A DNA stretch of 64,000 bases, taken from the NCBI RefSeq assembly GCF_900116715.1, contig NZ_FPBM01000004.1:310001-374000 (forward strand), given 5' to 3'. Numbering within the stretch: position 1 is the stretch's first letter; each line of letters begins with the position of its first letter. Below, piece by piece: positions 1 through 9,318 of the stretch. A model generated the notes under the pieces. It saw only the letters and a list, made by a program, of their open reading frames with translations. It was not told the DNA's origin and made no database searches. The position numbers were made by a program, and so were the translations under genes. The DNA is from Polaromonas sp. YR568 (GTDB lineage: Bacteria > Pseudomonadota > Gammaproteobacteria > Burkholderiales > Burkholderiaceae_C).

Positions 1-12
1 CCGCGAGGCGGC

Positions 13-330
13 GTGAGAGCCCGAGGGGCGCCTTGCCTTGCGGCAAAGGCGGCCCGTACCTGCTCCTGGCTGTTGCTCGCCTGTCTGGCTCTGCTCGCAG
101 GCTGTGGGCAAAGCCCGCCGTCCTGGGATGTCTTGCTGTCCGGCAAGATCACCGGCCAGTACCCCAATTACACGGTGACGGTGCCCGCTCCGGGCCAACT
201 CAAGGTCGACCGGCCCGGCATGCCGTCTAAAAACGTCGAAGTGGCGCCTATAGCCCAGCACTGCCTGCGCGGCCCCAAAGATTGCAGCTATGCGGTCGAG
301 CAAATGCTGCTGGAGCTGCGCGACCCCTGA
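13..330 (+). CDS. small putative lipoprotein
   Basis: 105 residues with a hydrophobic stretch (about residues 17-30) ending in LLAGC, a lipobox, so the mature protein would be lipidated at Cys31 and lie in the periplasm. The rest has no domain I recognise. The reading frame is open to the left edge, so the GTG at 13 is only the first start visible. A GC-rich hairpin around 29-51 suggests the true start could be later or that this is the tail of an upstream transcript. It sits just before the metH riboswitch. Real gene likely, function unknown. Confidence 0.6.
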   Translation: MRARGAPCLAAKAARTCSWLLLACLALLAGCGQSPPSWDVLLSGKITGQYPNYTVTVPAPGQLKVDRPGMPSKNVEVAPIAQHCLRGPKDCSYAVEQMLLELRDP

Positions 331-395
331 GCTCCGCCGGAAATTTCCGGCCAGGAAAGGCGCAGAGCGGCGCGAGCGCTTAAAATAGTGCCATC

Positions 396-488
396 CCCAA
401 GGAGCGTTGCAGCGAAGCCGTCTGGTTTCGTCAGGCTTGGGTTTTCAAGATTCTTGCCCCCCACGGCAGACTTTTTGCAACGACGCTC
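396..488 (+). promoter_or_regulatory. SAH riboswitch aptamer upstream of metH
   Basis: The hallmark pieces of the S-adenosylhomocysteine riboswitch are present in order: GGAGCGTTGC (401-410), then CAGGCTTGGG (432-441), then GCAACGACGCTC (477-488). P1 pairs GAGCG 402-406 with CGCTC 484-488, continued by TTGC 407-410 with GCAA 477-480; P2 pairs CCCAAG 396-401 with CTTGGG 436-441. This class is known in beta- and gamma-proteobacteria before ahcY and metH and switches expression on when SAH accumulates. The downstream gene here is metH, as expected. Confidence 0.9.
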
Positions 489-507
489 ACCTTGCCCCCG
501 AAGGTGA
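487..507 (+). promoter_or_regulatory. Shine-Dalgarno sequestering hairpin of metH
   Basis: TCACCTT (487-493) is the exact reverse complement of AAGGTGA (501-507), which is the ribosome binding site 5 nt before the ATG at 513. The left arm shares bases 487-488 with the 3' strand of riboswitch P1. SAH binding, by locking P1, should therefore break this hairpin and free the ribosome site. The pairing is seen directly; the switch direction is inferred and agrees with the known on-switch behaviour of the class. Confidence 0.75.
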
Positions 508-512
508 AGCGC

Positions 513-3266
513 ATGCCAGAAATCGAAAATCCCGTCACTGTCCCCCCAATGAAGCTGTCCGGCCTGGAGCCGGTGCAGGTCGGCGAGGGCACGCTTTTTG
601 TCAACATCGGCGAGCGCACCAACGTCACCGGCTCCAAAGCCTTCGCCCGCATGATCCTCAACGGCGAGTACGAGCAGGCGCTGGCCGTGGCCCGCCAGCA
701 GGTGGAAAACGGCGCGCAAATCATCGACATCAACATGGACGAGGCCATGCTGGACAGCCAGGCCGCCATGGTGCGCTTCCTGAACCTGATCGCCAGCGAG
801 CCCGACATCGCCCGCGTACCCATCATGATCGACAGCTCCAAGTGGAGCGTCATCGAAGCCGGCCTGCGCTGCATCCAGGGCAAGGGCATCGTCAACTCGA
901 TCTCGATGAAAGAGGGCCTGGAGCCTTTCAAGCACCAGGCCAAGCTGCTCAAGCGCTACGGCGCGGCGGCGGTGGTGATGGCGTTTGACGAAAAAGGCCA
1001 GGCCGACACCTACGAGCGCAAGGTCGAGATCTGCGAGCGCGCCTACCGCGTGCTGGTCGACGAGCTGGACTTCCCGCCCGAAGACATCATCTTCGACCCC
1101 AACATCTTTGCGATTGCCACCGGCATCGAAGAGCACAACAACTACGCGGTCGACTTCATCAACGCGACGCGCTGGATCAAGCAGAACCTGCCCGGCGCCA
1201 AGGTCTCGGGCGGCGTGTCCAACGTGTCCTTCAGCTTTCGCGGCAACGACCCGGTGCGCGAAGCCATCCACACCGTGTTCCTGTACCACGCGATCCAGGC
1301 GGGCATGGACATGGGCATCGTCAACGCCGGCATGGTCGGCGTGTACGACGACCTGGACCCGGTGCTGCGCGAGCGTGTCGAGGACGTGGTGCTCAACCGC
1401 ACGCCGGTCTACAAACCCGGCGAGCCCGAGCTCACGCCGAGTGAGCGCCTGATCGAAGTCGCTGAAACCGCAAAAAGCGGCGCCAAGGACGACAGCAAGA
1501 AGAACGAATGGCGCGCCCTGCCGGTGCGCCAGCGCCTGTCGCATGCGCTGGTGCACGGCATGAACGAGCACATCGTGACCGACACCGAAGAGGTCTACCA
1601 GGAGATCCTGGCCGAAGGCGGCCGGCCGCTGCACGTGATTGAAGGCCCGTTGATGGACGGCATGAACATCGTCGGCGACCTGTTCGGCCAGGGCAAGATG
1701 TTTTTGCCCCAGGTGGTCAAAAGCGCCCGGGTGATGAAGCAGGCCGTGGCGCATTTGCTGCCTTATATTGAGGCCGAAAAACTGCTGCTCGAGGCGGCCG
1801 GCGGCGACGTCAAGACCAAAGGCAAGATCATCATCGCCACCGTCAAAGGCGATGTGCACGACATCGGCAAGAACATCGTCACCGTGGTCTTGCAATGCAA
1901 CAACTTTGAAGTCGTCAACATGGGCGTGATGGTGCCCTGCCATGAAATCCTTGCCATGGCCAAGGTCGAGGGGGCAGACATCGTCGGCCTCTCCGGCCTC
2001 ATCACTCCCAGCCTGGAAGAAATGCAGTACGTCGCCGCCGAGATGCAGAAGGACGACCATTTCCGCATCAGGAAGATCCCGCTGCTCATAGGCGGCGCCA
2101 CCACCAGCCGCGTGCACACGGCCGTGAAGATTTCGCCGCACTACGAAGGCCCGGTGGTCTACGTGCCTGATGCTTCCCGCAGCGTGAGCGTGGCGCAAAG
2201 CCTGCTGTCCGACCAGGCCGCCAAATACATCGACGAGCTTTACGCCGACTACGACAAGGTGCGCACCCAGCACGCCAACAAAAAGCAGGTGCCGATGTGG
2301 CCGCTGGCCAAGGCGCGCGCCAACGCCACGCCCATGAAGTGGGATGGCTACACACCGCCTGTACCCAAGTTCACCGGCCGGCGCGTGTTCAAGAACTTCG
2401 ACCTCACGGAGCTGGCCCAGTACATCGACTGGGGCCCCTTCTTCCAGACCTGGGACTTGGCCGGGCCCTTCCCAGCCATTTTGAAAGACGAGGTCGTCGG
2501 CACCGAGGCCGTGCGTGTGTATGCCGATGCGCAGCGCATGCTCAAGCGCCTGGTCGAAGGCCGCTGGCTCACCGCCAACGGCGTGATGGCTCTCTACCCC
2601 GCCAACAGCGTGGGCGACGACATCGAGATCTACACCGACGAGTCGCGCAGCGAAGTGGCCATGACCTGGTTCGGCCTGCGCCAGCAAACCGAAAAAACCG
2701 CGGTCGAAGGCGTGATGCGCCCCAGCCGGTGCCTGGCCGATTTCGTCGCGCCCAAGGGCATTGCCGACTACATCGGCGTTTTTGCCGTGACGGCCGGCAT
2801 AGGCGCCGAGAAAAAGGAAAAGTACTTTCTCGACGACCATGACGACTACTCGTCCATCATGCTCAAGGCCCTGGCCGACCGCCTGGCCGAGGCCTTTGCC
2901 GAAAGCCTGCACCAGCGGGTGCGCAAGGACTTGTGGGGCTATGTGCCGGCCGAGGCGCTGGACAGCGACGCGCTGATCGCCGAGAAGTACCAGGGCATAC
3001 GCCCCGCGCCCGGCTACCCGGCCTGCCCGGACCACAGCGTCAAGAAAGAGATGTTCGAGCTGCTCAAGGCCGGTGACATCGGCATGGCCCTGACTGAAAG
3101 CCTGGCCATGACGCCGGCCGCCAGCGTCAGCGGTTTCTACCTGAGCCACCCCGAAAGCACGTATTTCAACGTCGGCAAGATCGGCGACGACCAGCTGCAG
3201 GACCTGGCCAAACGGCGCGGCCTCAAGGCCGAAGAGTTGCAGCGCCTCCTCGCGCCCAACCTTTGA
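513..3266 (+). CDS. metH: methionine synthase, cobalamin-dependent, C-terminal module (MetH2)
   Basis: 917 residues against about 1230 for one-piece MetH: the N-terminal homocysteine-binding barrel is absent and the protein begins at the methyltetrahydrofolate domain ([12 protein letters not shown] near residue 30). A helical cap, the cobalamin Rossmann domain with GDVHDIG at 446-452 (His449 is the expected axial cobalt ligand) and the AdoMet reactivation domain with [12 protein letters not shown] near 829-840 follow. It transfers methyl from methyl-THF via cobalamin to homocysteine, presumably with a separate homocysteine-binding protein, as in other Burkholderiales; that partner is not visible. 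ATG 513 is preferred over the TTG at 492 because AAGGTGA precedes it and 492 lies inside the regulatory hairpin. Confidence 0.95.
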   Translation: MPEIENPVTVPPMKLSGLEPVQVGEGTLFVNIGERTNVTGSKAFARMILNGEYEQALAVARQQVENGAQIIDINMDEAMLDSQAAMVRFLNLIASEPDIARVPIMIDSSKWSVIEAGLRCIQGKGIVNSISMKEGLEPFKHQAKLLKRYGAAAVVMAFDEKGQADTYERKVEICERAYRVLVDELDFPPEDIIFDPNIFAIATGIEEHNNYAVDFINATRWIKQNLPGAKVSGGVSNVSFSFRGNDPVREAIHTVFLYHAIQAGMDMGIVNAGMVGVYDDLDPVLRERVEDVVLNRTPVYKPGEPELTPSERLIEVAETAKSGAKDDSKKNEWRALPVRQRLSHALVHGMNEHIVTDTEEVYQEILAEGGRPLHVIEGPLMDGMNIVGDLFGQGKMFLPQVVKSARVMKQAVAHLLPYIEAEKLLLEAAGGDVKTKGKIIIATVKGDVHDIGKNIVTVVLQCNNFEVVNMGVMVPCHEILAMAKVEGADIVGLSGLITPSLEEMQYVAAEMQKDDHFRIRKIPLLIGGATTSRVHTAVKISPHYEGPVVYVPDASRSVSVAQSLLSDQAAKYIDELYADYDKVRTQHANKKQVPMWPLAKARANATPMKWDGYTPPVPKFTGRRVFKNFDLTELAQYIDWGPFFQTWDLAGPFPAILKDEVVGTEAVRVYADAQRMLKRLVEGRWLTANGVMALYPANSVGDDIEIYTDESRSEVAMTWFGLRQQTEKTAVEGVMRPSRCLADFVAPKGIADYIGVFAVTAGIGAEKKEKYFLDDHDDYSSIMLKALADRLAEAFAESLHQRVRKDLWGYVPAEALDSDALIAEKYQGIRPAPGYPACPDHSVKKEMFELLKAGDIGMALTESLAMTPAASVSGFYLSHPESTYFNVGKIGDDQLQDLAKRRGLKAEELQRLLAPNL

Positions 3267-3293
3267 GACCGCTTCGCCGGGTCTCTGAGCGGC

Positions 3294-3316
3294 CCCGGGA
3301 ACCCCAAATTCCCGGG
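3294..3316 (+). terminator. stem-loop after metH
   Basis: Perfect 8-bp arms CCCGGGAA (3294-3301) and TTCCCGGG (3309-3316) around a 7-nt loop, 28 bases after the metH stop. A second small dyad GAGACC/GGTCTC overlaps the stop codon (3265-3270 / 3280-3285). There is no clear T-run, so this may be a weak terminator or only a 3'-end stabiliser. Confidence 0.4.
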
Positions 3317-3505
3317 TTACCGTTGTAATTCGCGTTTACGGCGACTTTGCCGGAAAATAACCTGCGTTCACATAAATACACAGCCGCCTTCAAGAGCGTG
3401 TTTACCTTTGCGGCATGGGAAACGTTAACTGGTAGTAGCCAGTCGTCAGGCCGGCGCTGAACCGGCATCAAGCCACAAAACTGATTTCACCAGAGGGGAA
3501 TTGAC

Positions 3506-4306
3506 ATGAATACATCCACCGAAACTCTCCAGCCCGGCCAGCAGGCCTCGTCGGCCAGCAAGCCCTTGTGGGCCGCCGTCGGCATTTTGGGCGTGGCCGT
3601 CCTGGCCATGGGCGCCACCATGATTTACCAGATGCGCAACCCGCCCGCGGCAGCGGCGCCGGTCGCACTGGCCAGCCCGCAGGCTACGGCCCCAGTAACG
3701 CCGCCCGCAGCGGCCGCCGCCACAGCGGCCGACGACCTGGCCGAAAAGCCAACCGCCGCACCCGCCAAACCCGCGCCGGTGCCCGCCAAGAAGGTGGTCA
3801 AACCCACGCCCAAGCCGGTGCCCGCACCCAGCTATGCAGGCGTTTCGCCCGCACCTGCACCGTATCCCGCACCCGTTCCCATGGCGGTCTGCCATTCCTG
3901 CGGCGCGATTGAGTCGGTCACGCCGATCGAGCGCTCCACCAAGCCCGCCGGTGTCGGCATCGGCACTGTGGCCGGCGGCGTGCTGGGCGCGGTGCTCGGC
4001 AACCAGATCGGCCATGGCGGCGGCCGCACGGCAGCCACCATCCTGGGCGCCGTCGGTGGCGGCTTTGCCGGCAACGCGATTGAAGGCCATGTGCGTAAGG
4101 AAACCGTCTACCAGGTCGGTGTGCGCATGGAAGACGGCTCGCAGCGTCTGGTCGAAGTCGCCCAGGCCCCGGCCGTCGGCAGCCGCGTGACGGTCGAAGG
4201 CAATGTGCTGCGCAGCCATGACGGCGCGGTATATGGCCCCAAACCTCCGCCAGCGCCGGTCGCCACCCAGCCAGCGCCTTCGCCTTACTACAGCGGCGGC
4301 CGCTAA
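3506..4306 (+). CDS. glycine-zipper (2TM) envelope protein
   Basis: 266 residues. One transmembrane helix near the N-terminus (residues 26-48), then a long Ala/Pro/Lys linker (50-125) of the kind that spans periplasm or peptidoglycan, then a glycine zipper rich in GxxxG (about 150-195; GVGIGTVAGGVLGAVLGNQI), as in the Rickettsia 17-kDa antigen family, and a short basic C-terminal domain. Such proteins sit in the envelope; no enzymatic role is known. It stands alone between metH and a strong terminator. Confidence 0.8.
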   Translation: MNTSTETLQPGQQASSASKPLWAAVGILGVAVLAMGATMIYQMRNPPAAAAPVALASPQATAPVTPPAAAAATAADDLAEKPTAAPAKPAPVPAKKVVKPTPKPVPAPSYAGVSPAPAPYPAPVPMAVCHSCGAIESVTPIERSTKPAGVGIGTVAGGVLGAVLGNQIGHGGGRTAATILGAVGGGFAGNAIEGHVRKETVYQVGVRMEDGSQRLVEVAQAPAVGSRVTVEGNVLRSHDGAVYGPKPPPAPVATQPAPSPYYSGGR

Positions 4307-4332
4307 GCGCTCGTTTTTTCACCGAATCCCCC

Positions 4333-4372
4333 AAAGCCCCGCAACGCCGGCCCTCGCGTTGCGGGGCTTTTT
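4333..4372 (+). terminator. rho-independent terminator
   Basis: Perfect 14-bp stem: AAAGCCCCGCAACG (4333-4346) with CGTTGCGGGGCTTT (4357-4370), ending in five T. It lies 27 bases after the glycine-zipper gene. The A-run on the left arm would let it work on the opposite strand too. Confidence 0.92.
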
Positions 4373-4454
4373 GCCTCTGGCCGGCGGCCTTTCAGCCAGT
4401 GCCGCTGCGGCGGCTTGGCGCTATGATCATCCGGCCCATCACAAGGAGGATCGC

Positions 4455-5675
4455 ATGCGGCGCTTTTTCATGCTCCTGCTGGCCCCGCTCATGTTTGCCG
4501 GCAGCTCTCAGGCCTTCGCGGCCGGCCCCAAAGCCGGGCTGGACAATCTCGAATTCGCCGGCGCCCGCGACCAGAACACCCCCGTATTGCTCAGCGCCGC
4601 CTCGCGCCCCATCCCCTTTCGCGGCGCTGATGGCCGTGTGCATATCGACTACGAGCTGCAGGTTACCAACGCGCGCGCCGTGCCGGTCAAGCTGGTGTCG
4701 CTCGAGGTCCTTGATGCCGCTTCCGGCAAGGTGCTCTCCACCGTCTCCGGCGCGGATATCGCGGCCACCTTTTCATTGCTGGGCGGCGCCGCCGGCGACA
4801 GCGTAGGCCCCGCGCAAGCCGGCTTCTTCTGGATCGATGTGGTGCTGGAGCCCGGCCAGGCCATCCCGAAAGTCCTGTCGCACCGCGTAGTGAGCTCCGG
4901 GCCGGAAGTCAAACTCACGGCGGCCGTCAAAACCTCCGGCGATGGGAGCGTCCAGACCACACAAACCGGCGGCAATGTCTCCGTCAGCACCCGGCCCGCC
5001 CCGCTGATCGGCCCGCCGCTGGAAGGCACGGGCTGGGTGGCCTTCAATGGCTGCTGCAAAGACGTGCCACACCGCCGCGCCGGCATTCCGGTCAACGGTG
5101 TTCTTTTTGTCAGCCAGCGTTTTGCCATCGACTGGATCAAGATCGACGCGAACTCGCAGCAAAGCAACGGCGACAGCAATAAAAACGAAAACTGGCCCAC
5201 CTACGGCCAAAAGGCCATTGCGGTGATGGACGCCAAAGTGGTGTCCGTGCTCGACGGCCTGCCCGAGCGCGTGCCCAACGCCTTGCCGCCCGACACCACC
5301 ATGCAGAACGTCACAGGCAACCACGTGATCCTGGACCTGGGGCGCGGCTACTACGCGTTTTATGCGCACCTGCAACCCGGCTCGCTCAAGGTGCGCGTGG
5401 GCGACCGCGTCAAGCGAGGCCAGGTGCTGGCGCTGCTCGGCAACTCCGGCAACACCACCGCGCCGCATCTGCACTTCCATGTGTCCGACGGCATCGGCCC
5501 CTTGTCATCGCAGGGCGTGCCCTATGTGATCGATGCGTTCACCGCCAGGGGTGTGGCCAACGACGTGACCGAGCAAGGCAAGGTGATGTGGACGGCGCTG
5601 CCGCAGCAGCAGGCCGTGCAGCGCGCCACCCTGCCGATGAACGGCTATGTAGTTGATTTCCCCTCATTGAAGTGA
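4455..5675 (+). CDS. M23 family (LytM-type) metallopeptidase
   Basis: 406 residues with a signal peptide (about residues 1-22, MRRFFMLLLAPLMFAG...QAFA). Residues 25-190 look like a beta-sandwich accessory domain. The C-terminal half is a LytM domain with the zinc ligands HVILD (His290, Asp294) and HLHFH (His338-His342), so the active site looks complete; such enzymes cleave peptidoglycan cross-bridges in the periplasm. The ATG at 4455 is chosen because AAGGAGGA stands 5 nt before it and the signal peptide begins there. The gene stands alone after a terminator. Confidence 0.88.
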   Translation: MRRFFMLLLAPLMFAGSSQAFAAGPKAGLDNLEFAGARDQNTPVLLSAASRPIPFRGADGRVHIDYELQVTNARAVPVKLVSLEVLDAASGKVLSTVSGADIAATFSLLGGAAGDSVGPAQAGFFWIDVVLEPGQAIPKVLSHRVVSSGPEVKLTAAVKTSGDGSVQTTQTGGNVSVSTRPAPLIGPPLEGTGWVAFNGCCKDVPHRRAGIPVNGVLFVSQRFAIDWIKIDANSQQSNGDSNKNENWPTYGQKAIAVMDAKVVSVLDGLPERVPNALPPDTTMQNVTGNHVILDLGRGYYAFYAHLQPGSLKVRVGDRVKRGQVLALLGNSGNTTAPHLHFHVSDGIGPLSSQGVPYVIDAFTARGVANDVTEQGKVMWTALPQQQAVQRATLPMNGYVVDFPSLK

Positions 5676-5715
5676 AGCCCCAGCGCCGCGCGCCCCGGCC
5701 GGCAACCCTAGCAAT

Positions 5716-7032
5716 ATGTTCAGACTTGCGTTAACTCTTTTTGGCGGCGACGCGCTCGTGAAGCGCTGGAAGATTTTTTTTGGGGCGGGCCTGCTTGTGT
5801 TGCTGCTGGGCGCCGTGGTGCTGGGCGACCTGCTCGACGGAGTGGCCGACATGGCCGGCTGGGTGTTCGGCGCCGTGCTGCTGTTGCAGGGCCTGGTCGA
5901 GCTGGCCATAGGCGCCACCCATACGCGAGCGCGCCGGCGCTTTGAAATGCTGCGCGGCGCGGCCATGGTGGTGTTTGCCTGCCTGCTGCTGGACTTTCCC
6001 TGGGACAACTCGATTGCCGCGGGCGTTCTGTTTGCCGCGGCCTTTACCTTCAACGGGCTGATCCGCATCGTCTCCAGCCTGTTGATTCGCTACCCCAACT
6101 GGCGCATGTCCAACGCCATCGGTTGGGGCTACCTGGTCATGGCGTTGCTACTGGTCACCAGCTGGCCCGTGCCTTCGGGCATGAACGTGTCTTTTTGCAC
6201 CGGTATGGCGATGATGGCCGGCGGCTATCTGGTGATGCGCGGGGCCTTGCGCCTGCACCGCCTGCCGCCGGGCTCCCGGCTGGCGGCCATCGAGCTGTAT
6301 AAAAGGCAGCGCGAGATGGGTACCACCCGGCCACCGCTCGTTCAGCCCACGGGCGCAGGCCCCTCCGCCGAACAGATGGTGGTACACGTCTGGACCGCCA
6401 TCGACCAGAGCGAAGAGCGCATCCGGCTGCCGCTGATAGACCGCTACATCGCGGCCTTGTCACGCAAGGGCAGCGTCACCACCGGCCATGTCGCGCTCGC
6501 GTGCGGGCCCGAGCTCTACATCAGCCACCACCCGCGCGTGCGGCTCACCATCACCCAGCACAACCTCATCGACCAGATACGCGCCACCGAAAGCAACGAC
6601 CACCCGGGCATGTGGCTGCCGTCGTATGAGCAGGAGGCCGGCGCCACGCGCCCCTCCACCTTTCGCATCCGCTTTCGCCAGTTCAACCGCAGCCACCTGC
6701 AGTCGTTCTGGGAGGCCTACCGGCAAGACGACACCTACAACCTCACCCACCGCAACTGCTCAGTGGTCGTCACCGAAGCCATCGACGCCGCCATGGAAGG
6801 CGTGTTTGCCGGCAAGCCCTTTTGGCGCACGCTGCTGCGCCTGGCGTTTCACCCCGACATGTGGCTGGCCGGCAGCATCCGGGTGCGCGCCGAGTCCATC
6901 GCCTGGACGCCCGGCCTTGCGCTCGACTACGTCAGCGCCATTCGCCGCATCACCCATCCGCGGCAAGACCTGAAGGTGCACCTGTCGCGCTGGTGGAAGG
7001 CGCGCAGGACGCGCAAGCGCCACGTGCACTGA
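5716..7032 (+). CDS. HdeD-like membrane domain fused to a papain-fold-like domain
   Basis: 438 residues. The first ~185 form six transmembrane helices resembling the HdeD/DUF308 family (acid-stress membrane proteins). The soluble C-terminal part (about 215-438) has THGHV-like context TTGHVALACG with His258 and, 90 residues later, HRNCSVVV with Cys348. A His followed by a Cys in an NC motif is the order seen in circularly permuted NlpC/P60 or LRAT-type papain-fold hydrolases. The helices are clear; the hydrolase call is an inference from two motifs and spacing. It could act on lipids or peptides at the membrane. No operon partner. Confidence 0.6.
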   Translation: MFRLALTLFGGDALVKRWKIFFGAGLLVLLLGAVVLGDLLDGVADMAGWVFGAVLLLQGLVELAIGATHTRARRRFEMLRGAAMVVFACLLLDFPWDNSIAAGVLFAAAFTFNGLIRIVSSLLIRYPNWRMSNAIGWGYLVMALLLVTSWPVPSGMNVSFCTGMAMMAGGYLVMRGALRLHRLPPGSRLAAIELYKRQREMGTTRPPLVQPTGAGPSAEQMVVHVWTAIDQSEERIRLPLIDRYIAALSRKGSVTTGHVALACGPELYISHHPRVRLTITQHNLIDQIRATESNDHPGMWLPSYEQEAGATRPSTFRIRFRQFNRSHLQSFWEAYRQDDTYNLTHRNCSVVVTEAIDAAMEGVFAGKPFWRTLLRLAFHPDMWLAGSIRVRAESIAWTPGLALDYVSAIRRITHPRQDLKVHLSRWWKARRTRKRHVH

Positions 7033-7080
7033 GACGCCGCTGCTGATTGCAAAAAGCCGTGGCCGCGCCCGGCGCCGGCC

Positions 7081-8643
7081 CTAATGCGCCGCCTTCAGCG
7101 CCCGGCGGTACTGCACCGCCTCTGCCACATGGGGCACGGCGACTTCCTGCGCGCCGGCCAGGTCGGCAATCGTGCGCGCCACTTTCAGGCAGCGGTGGAT
7201 GCTGCGGCCGGACCAGCCCAGCCGGGCGGCGGCCGTGTTGAGGAATTTGACGGCAGCGTCGTCAAGCCGGCACTGGGTGTCGATGGCCTGGCCTTCCAGC
7301 GCCTGGTTGGTGCCGCCCTGGCGGGCAATGGCGCGTCCGCGTGCGGTGATGACGCGGGCCCGGATGGCGTCGGTTGCCTCGCCGGGCGGCGTGTTCACCA
7401 GTTCATCGGCCGCCATCGCGCCGACTTCCACATGCAGGTCGATGCGGTCCAGCAGCGGGCCGCTCAGCTTGCCCTGGTAGCGCGAGATCTGGTCGGGTGA
7501 GCAGCGGCAGGCGCGCAAAGGGGAGCCGAGGTAACCGCAGGGGCAGGGGTTCATGGCCGCGATCAGCTGAAAGCGCGCCGGAAACTCGGCGCGCTGGGCC
7601 GCGCGCGCGATGGTGATGGCGCCGGACTCCAGTGGCTCGCGCAGGGCCTCCAGCGCCGCGCGCGGGAACTCCGGCAGTTCGTCAAGGAAAAGAACACCGC
7701 GATGCGCCAGCGAGATCTCACCCGGACGCGGCGGCGAGCCCCCGCCGACCAGGGCCACCGCGCTGGCCGTATGGTGCGGTGCGCAGGTAGGCCGCAGCGC
7801 CCATTTGTCCATCGAAAACCGGCCGCCCAGTGAGGCGACGGCCGCGCTTTCAAGCGCCTCCTCGGTCGTCATGGCGGGCAAAAGACCGGCAAATCGCTGC
7901 GCCAGCATGGACTTGCCCGAGCCGGGGGAGCCCATCATGAGCACGCTGTGCCCGCCGGCTGCCGCGATCTCCAGGGCGCGCCGGGCGGCGGCCTGGCCTT
8001 TCACATCGGCTAGGTCAGGGTAGGCCGATTGCGTCGGCAGGGCCAGCGGTTTGACTTGCGCCCAGCCGTCCAGGGCCTCCACGGCGGCATCGCCCGGCAA
8101 AAACTGCCGGACGACGTCGAGCAGGTGGTGCGCCCGGAAGATTTCGGCGCCGGGGACCAGGGCCGCCTCTTGCGCACTGGCTTCGGGCAGCACCAGTTTG
8201 GGCAGTTTTTCGGCTACGGGGCGGTCCGGGCGGTCACGGTGATGAGGCCGCGCCAGCGCCAGGCTCATGGCCAGGGCGCCCCGCACGGGCCGCAGGTCGC
8301 CGCCCAAAGACAGCTCCCCGGCAAATTCATAACCTTCGAGCTTGCGGGCGTCCACCTGGCCGCTGGCCGCCAGGATGCCCAGGGCGATCGGCAAGTCGAA
8401 GCGCCCGGAATCCTTGGGCAGGTCGGCTGGCGCGAGGTTGACGGTGATTCTTTTATTAGCGGGAAATTCCAGCCCGGTGTTCTGGATGGCCGAGCGCACG
8501 CGTTCGCGGGCTTCTTTCACTTCGGTTTCGGCCAGCCCCACCAGCGTGAAGCTGGGCAGGCCGTTGGCCAGGTGCACTTCAACCTGCACCGGACGCGCCT
8601 CCAGACCCAAAAGGGCGCGGCTGCGCACTAAAGACAAGCTCAT
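7081..8643 (-). CDS. comM: YifB/ComM family Mg-chelatase-like AAA+ ATPase
   Basis: 520 residues, full length for the family. An N-terminal Lon-protease-like fold (1-180) is followed by the ATPase with Walker A GSPGSGKS at 238-245, Walker B near GVLFLDELPEF, and a cysteine cluster NPCPCGYLGSPLRACRC. In naturally competent bacteria ComM is a hexameric helicase that promotes branch migration during uptake of foreign DNA. It is divergent from the glnK locus, sharing a 296-bp intergenic region. Confidence 0.9.
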   Translation of the reverse strand: MSLSLVRSRALLGLEARPVQVEVHLANGLPSFTLVGLAETEVKEARERVRSAIQNTGLEFPANKRITVNLAPADLPKDSGRFDLPIALGILAASGQVDARKLEGYEFAGELSLGGDLRPVRGALAMSLALARPHHRDRPDRPVAEKLPKLVLPEASAQEAALVPGAEIFRAHHLLDVVRQFLPGDAAVEALDGWAQVKPLALPTQSAYPDLADVKGQAAARRALEIAAAGGHSVLMMGSPGSGKSMLAQRFAGLLPAMTTEEALESAAVASLGGRFSMDKWALRPTCAPHHTASAVALVGGGSPPRPGEISLAHRGVLFLDELPEFPRAALEALREPLESGAITIARAAQRAEFPARFQLIAAMNPCPCGYLGSPLRACRCSPDQISRYQGKLSGPLLDRIDLHVEVGAMAADELVNTPPGEATDAIRARVITARGRAIARQGGTNQALEGQAIDTQCRLDDAAVKFLNTAAARLGWSGRSIHRCLKVARTIADLAGAQEVAVPHVAEAVQYRRALKAAH

Positions 8644-8686
8644 TGACTAACTCCCTGTTGATGCTCCAAAGTTGTGCGCAATGCGC

Positions 8687-8701
8687 GCCCCAATCTGGTG
8701 C
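8687..8701. promoter_or_regulatory. possible NtrC binding site
   Basis: GCCCC-N5-GGTGC matches the NtrC dyad GCACC-N5-GGTGC at 9 of 10 positions. It lies about 85-95 bp upstream of the sigma-54-type promoter, a normal enhancer distance. A single imperfect site is weak evidence alone. Confidence 0.35.
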
Positions 8702-8780
8702 TTCTCATGTTTTAGATGACAGCTGCCTAACGTGCAAGACAGGGAACAGGTGGACTTGCCGCCGATAAGGCCGGCTACTT

Positions 8781-8796
8781 TGGCACGGTACGTGCT
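8781..8796 (+). promoter_or_regulatory. sigma-54 (RpoN) promoter of glnK-amtB
   Basis: TGGCACGGTACGTGCT matches the -24/-12 consensus TGGCACG-N4-TTGC with GG and GC exactly 12 bp apart (one mismatch in the -12 box). The start of transcription should lie near 8806, giving a leader of about 134 nt before glnK. Fits the known RpoN/NtrC control of glnK-amtB operons. Confidence 0.8.
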
Positions 8797-8848
8797 ATGG
8801 AGACTCCGTTGGATTTAACAACCCTTTCCCGGCATCCCTGGAGCATTC

Positions 8849-9278
<430 letters not shown>

Positions 9279-9318
9279 GGCGCTTCCTATCTAACAGCCA
9301 CATAAAGAGAACATCGAC

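Noticed and set aside
288-3149. 953-codon open frame on the minus strand opposite metH
   Set aside because: It mirrors metH, is His/Val/Gly-rich in the way antisense frames of GC-rich genes are, and has no domain; metH on the plus strand is certain.
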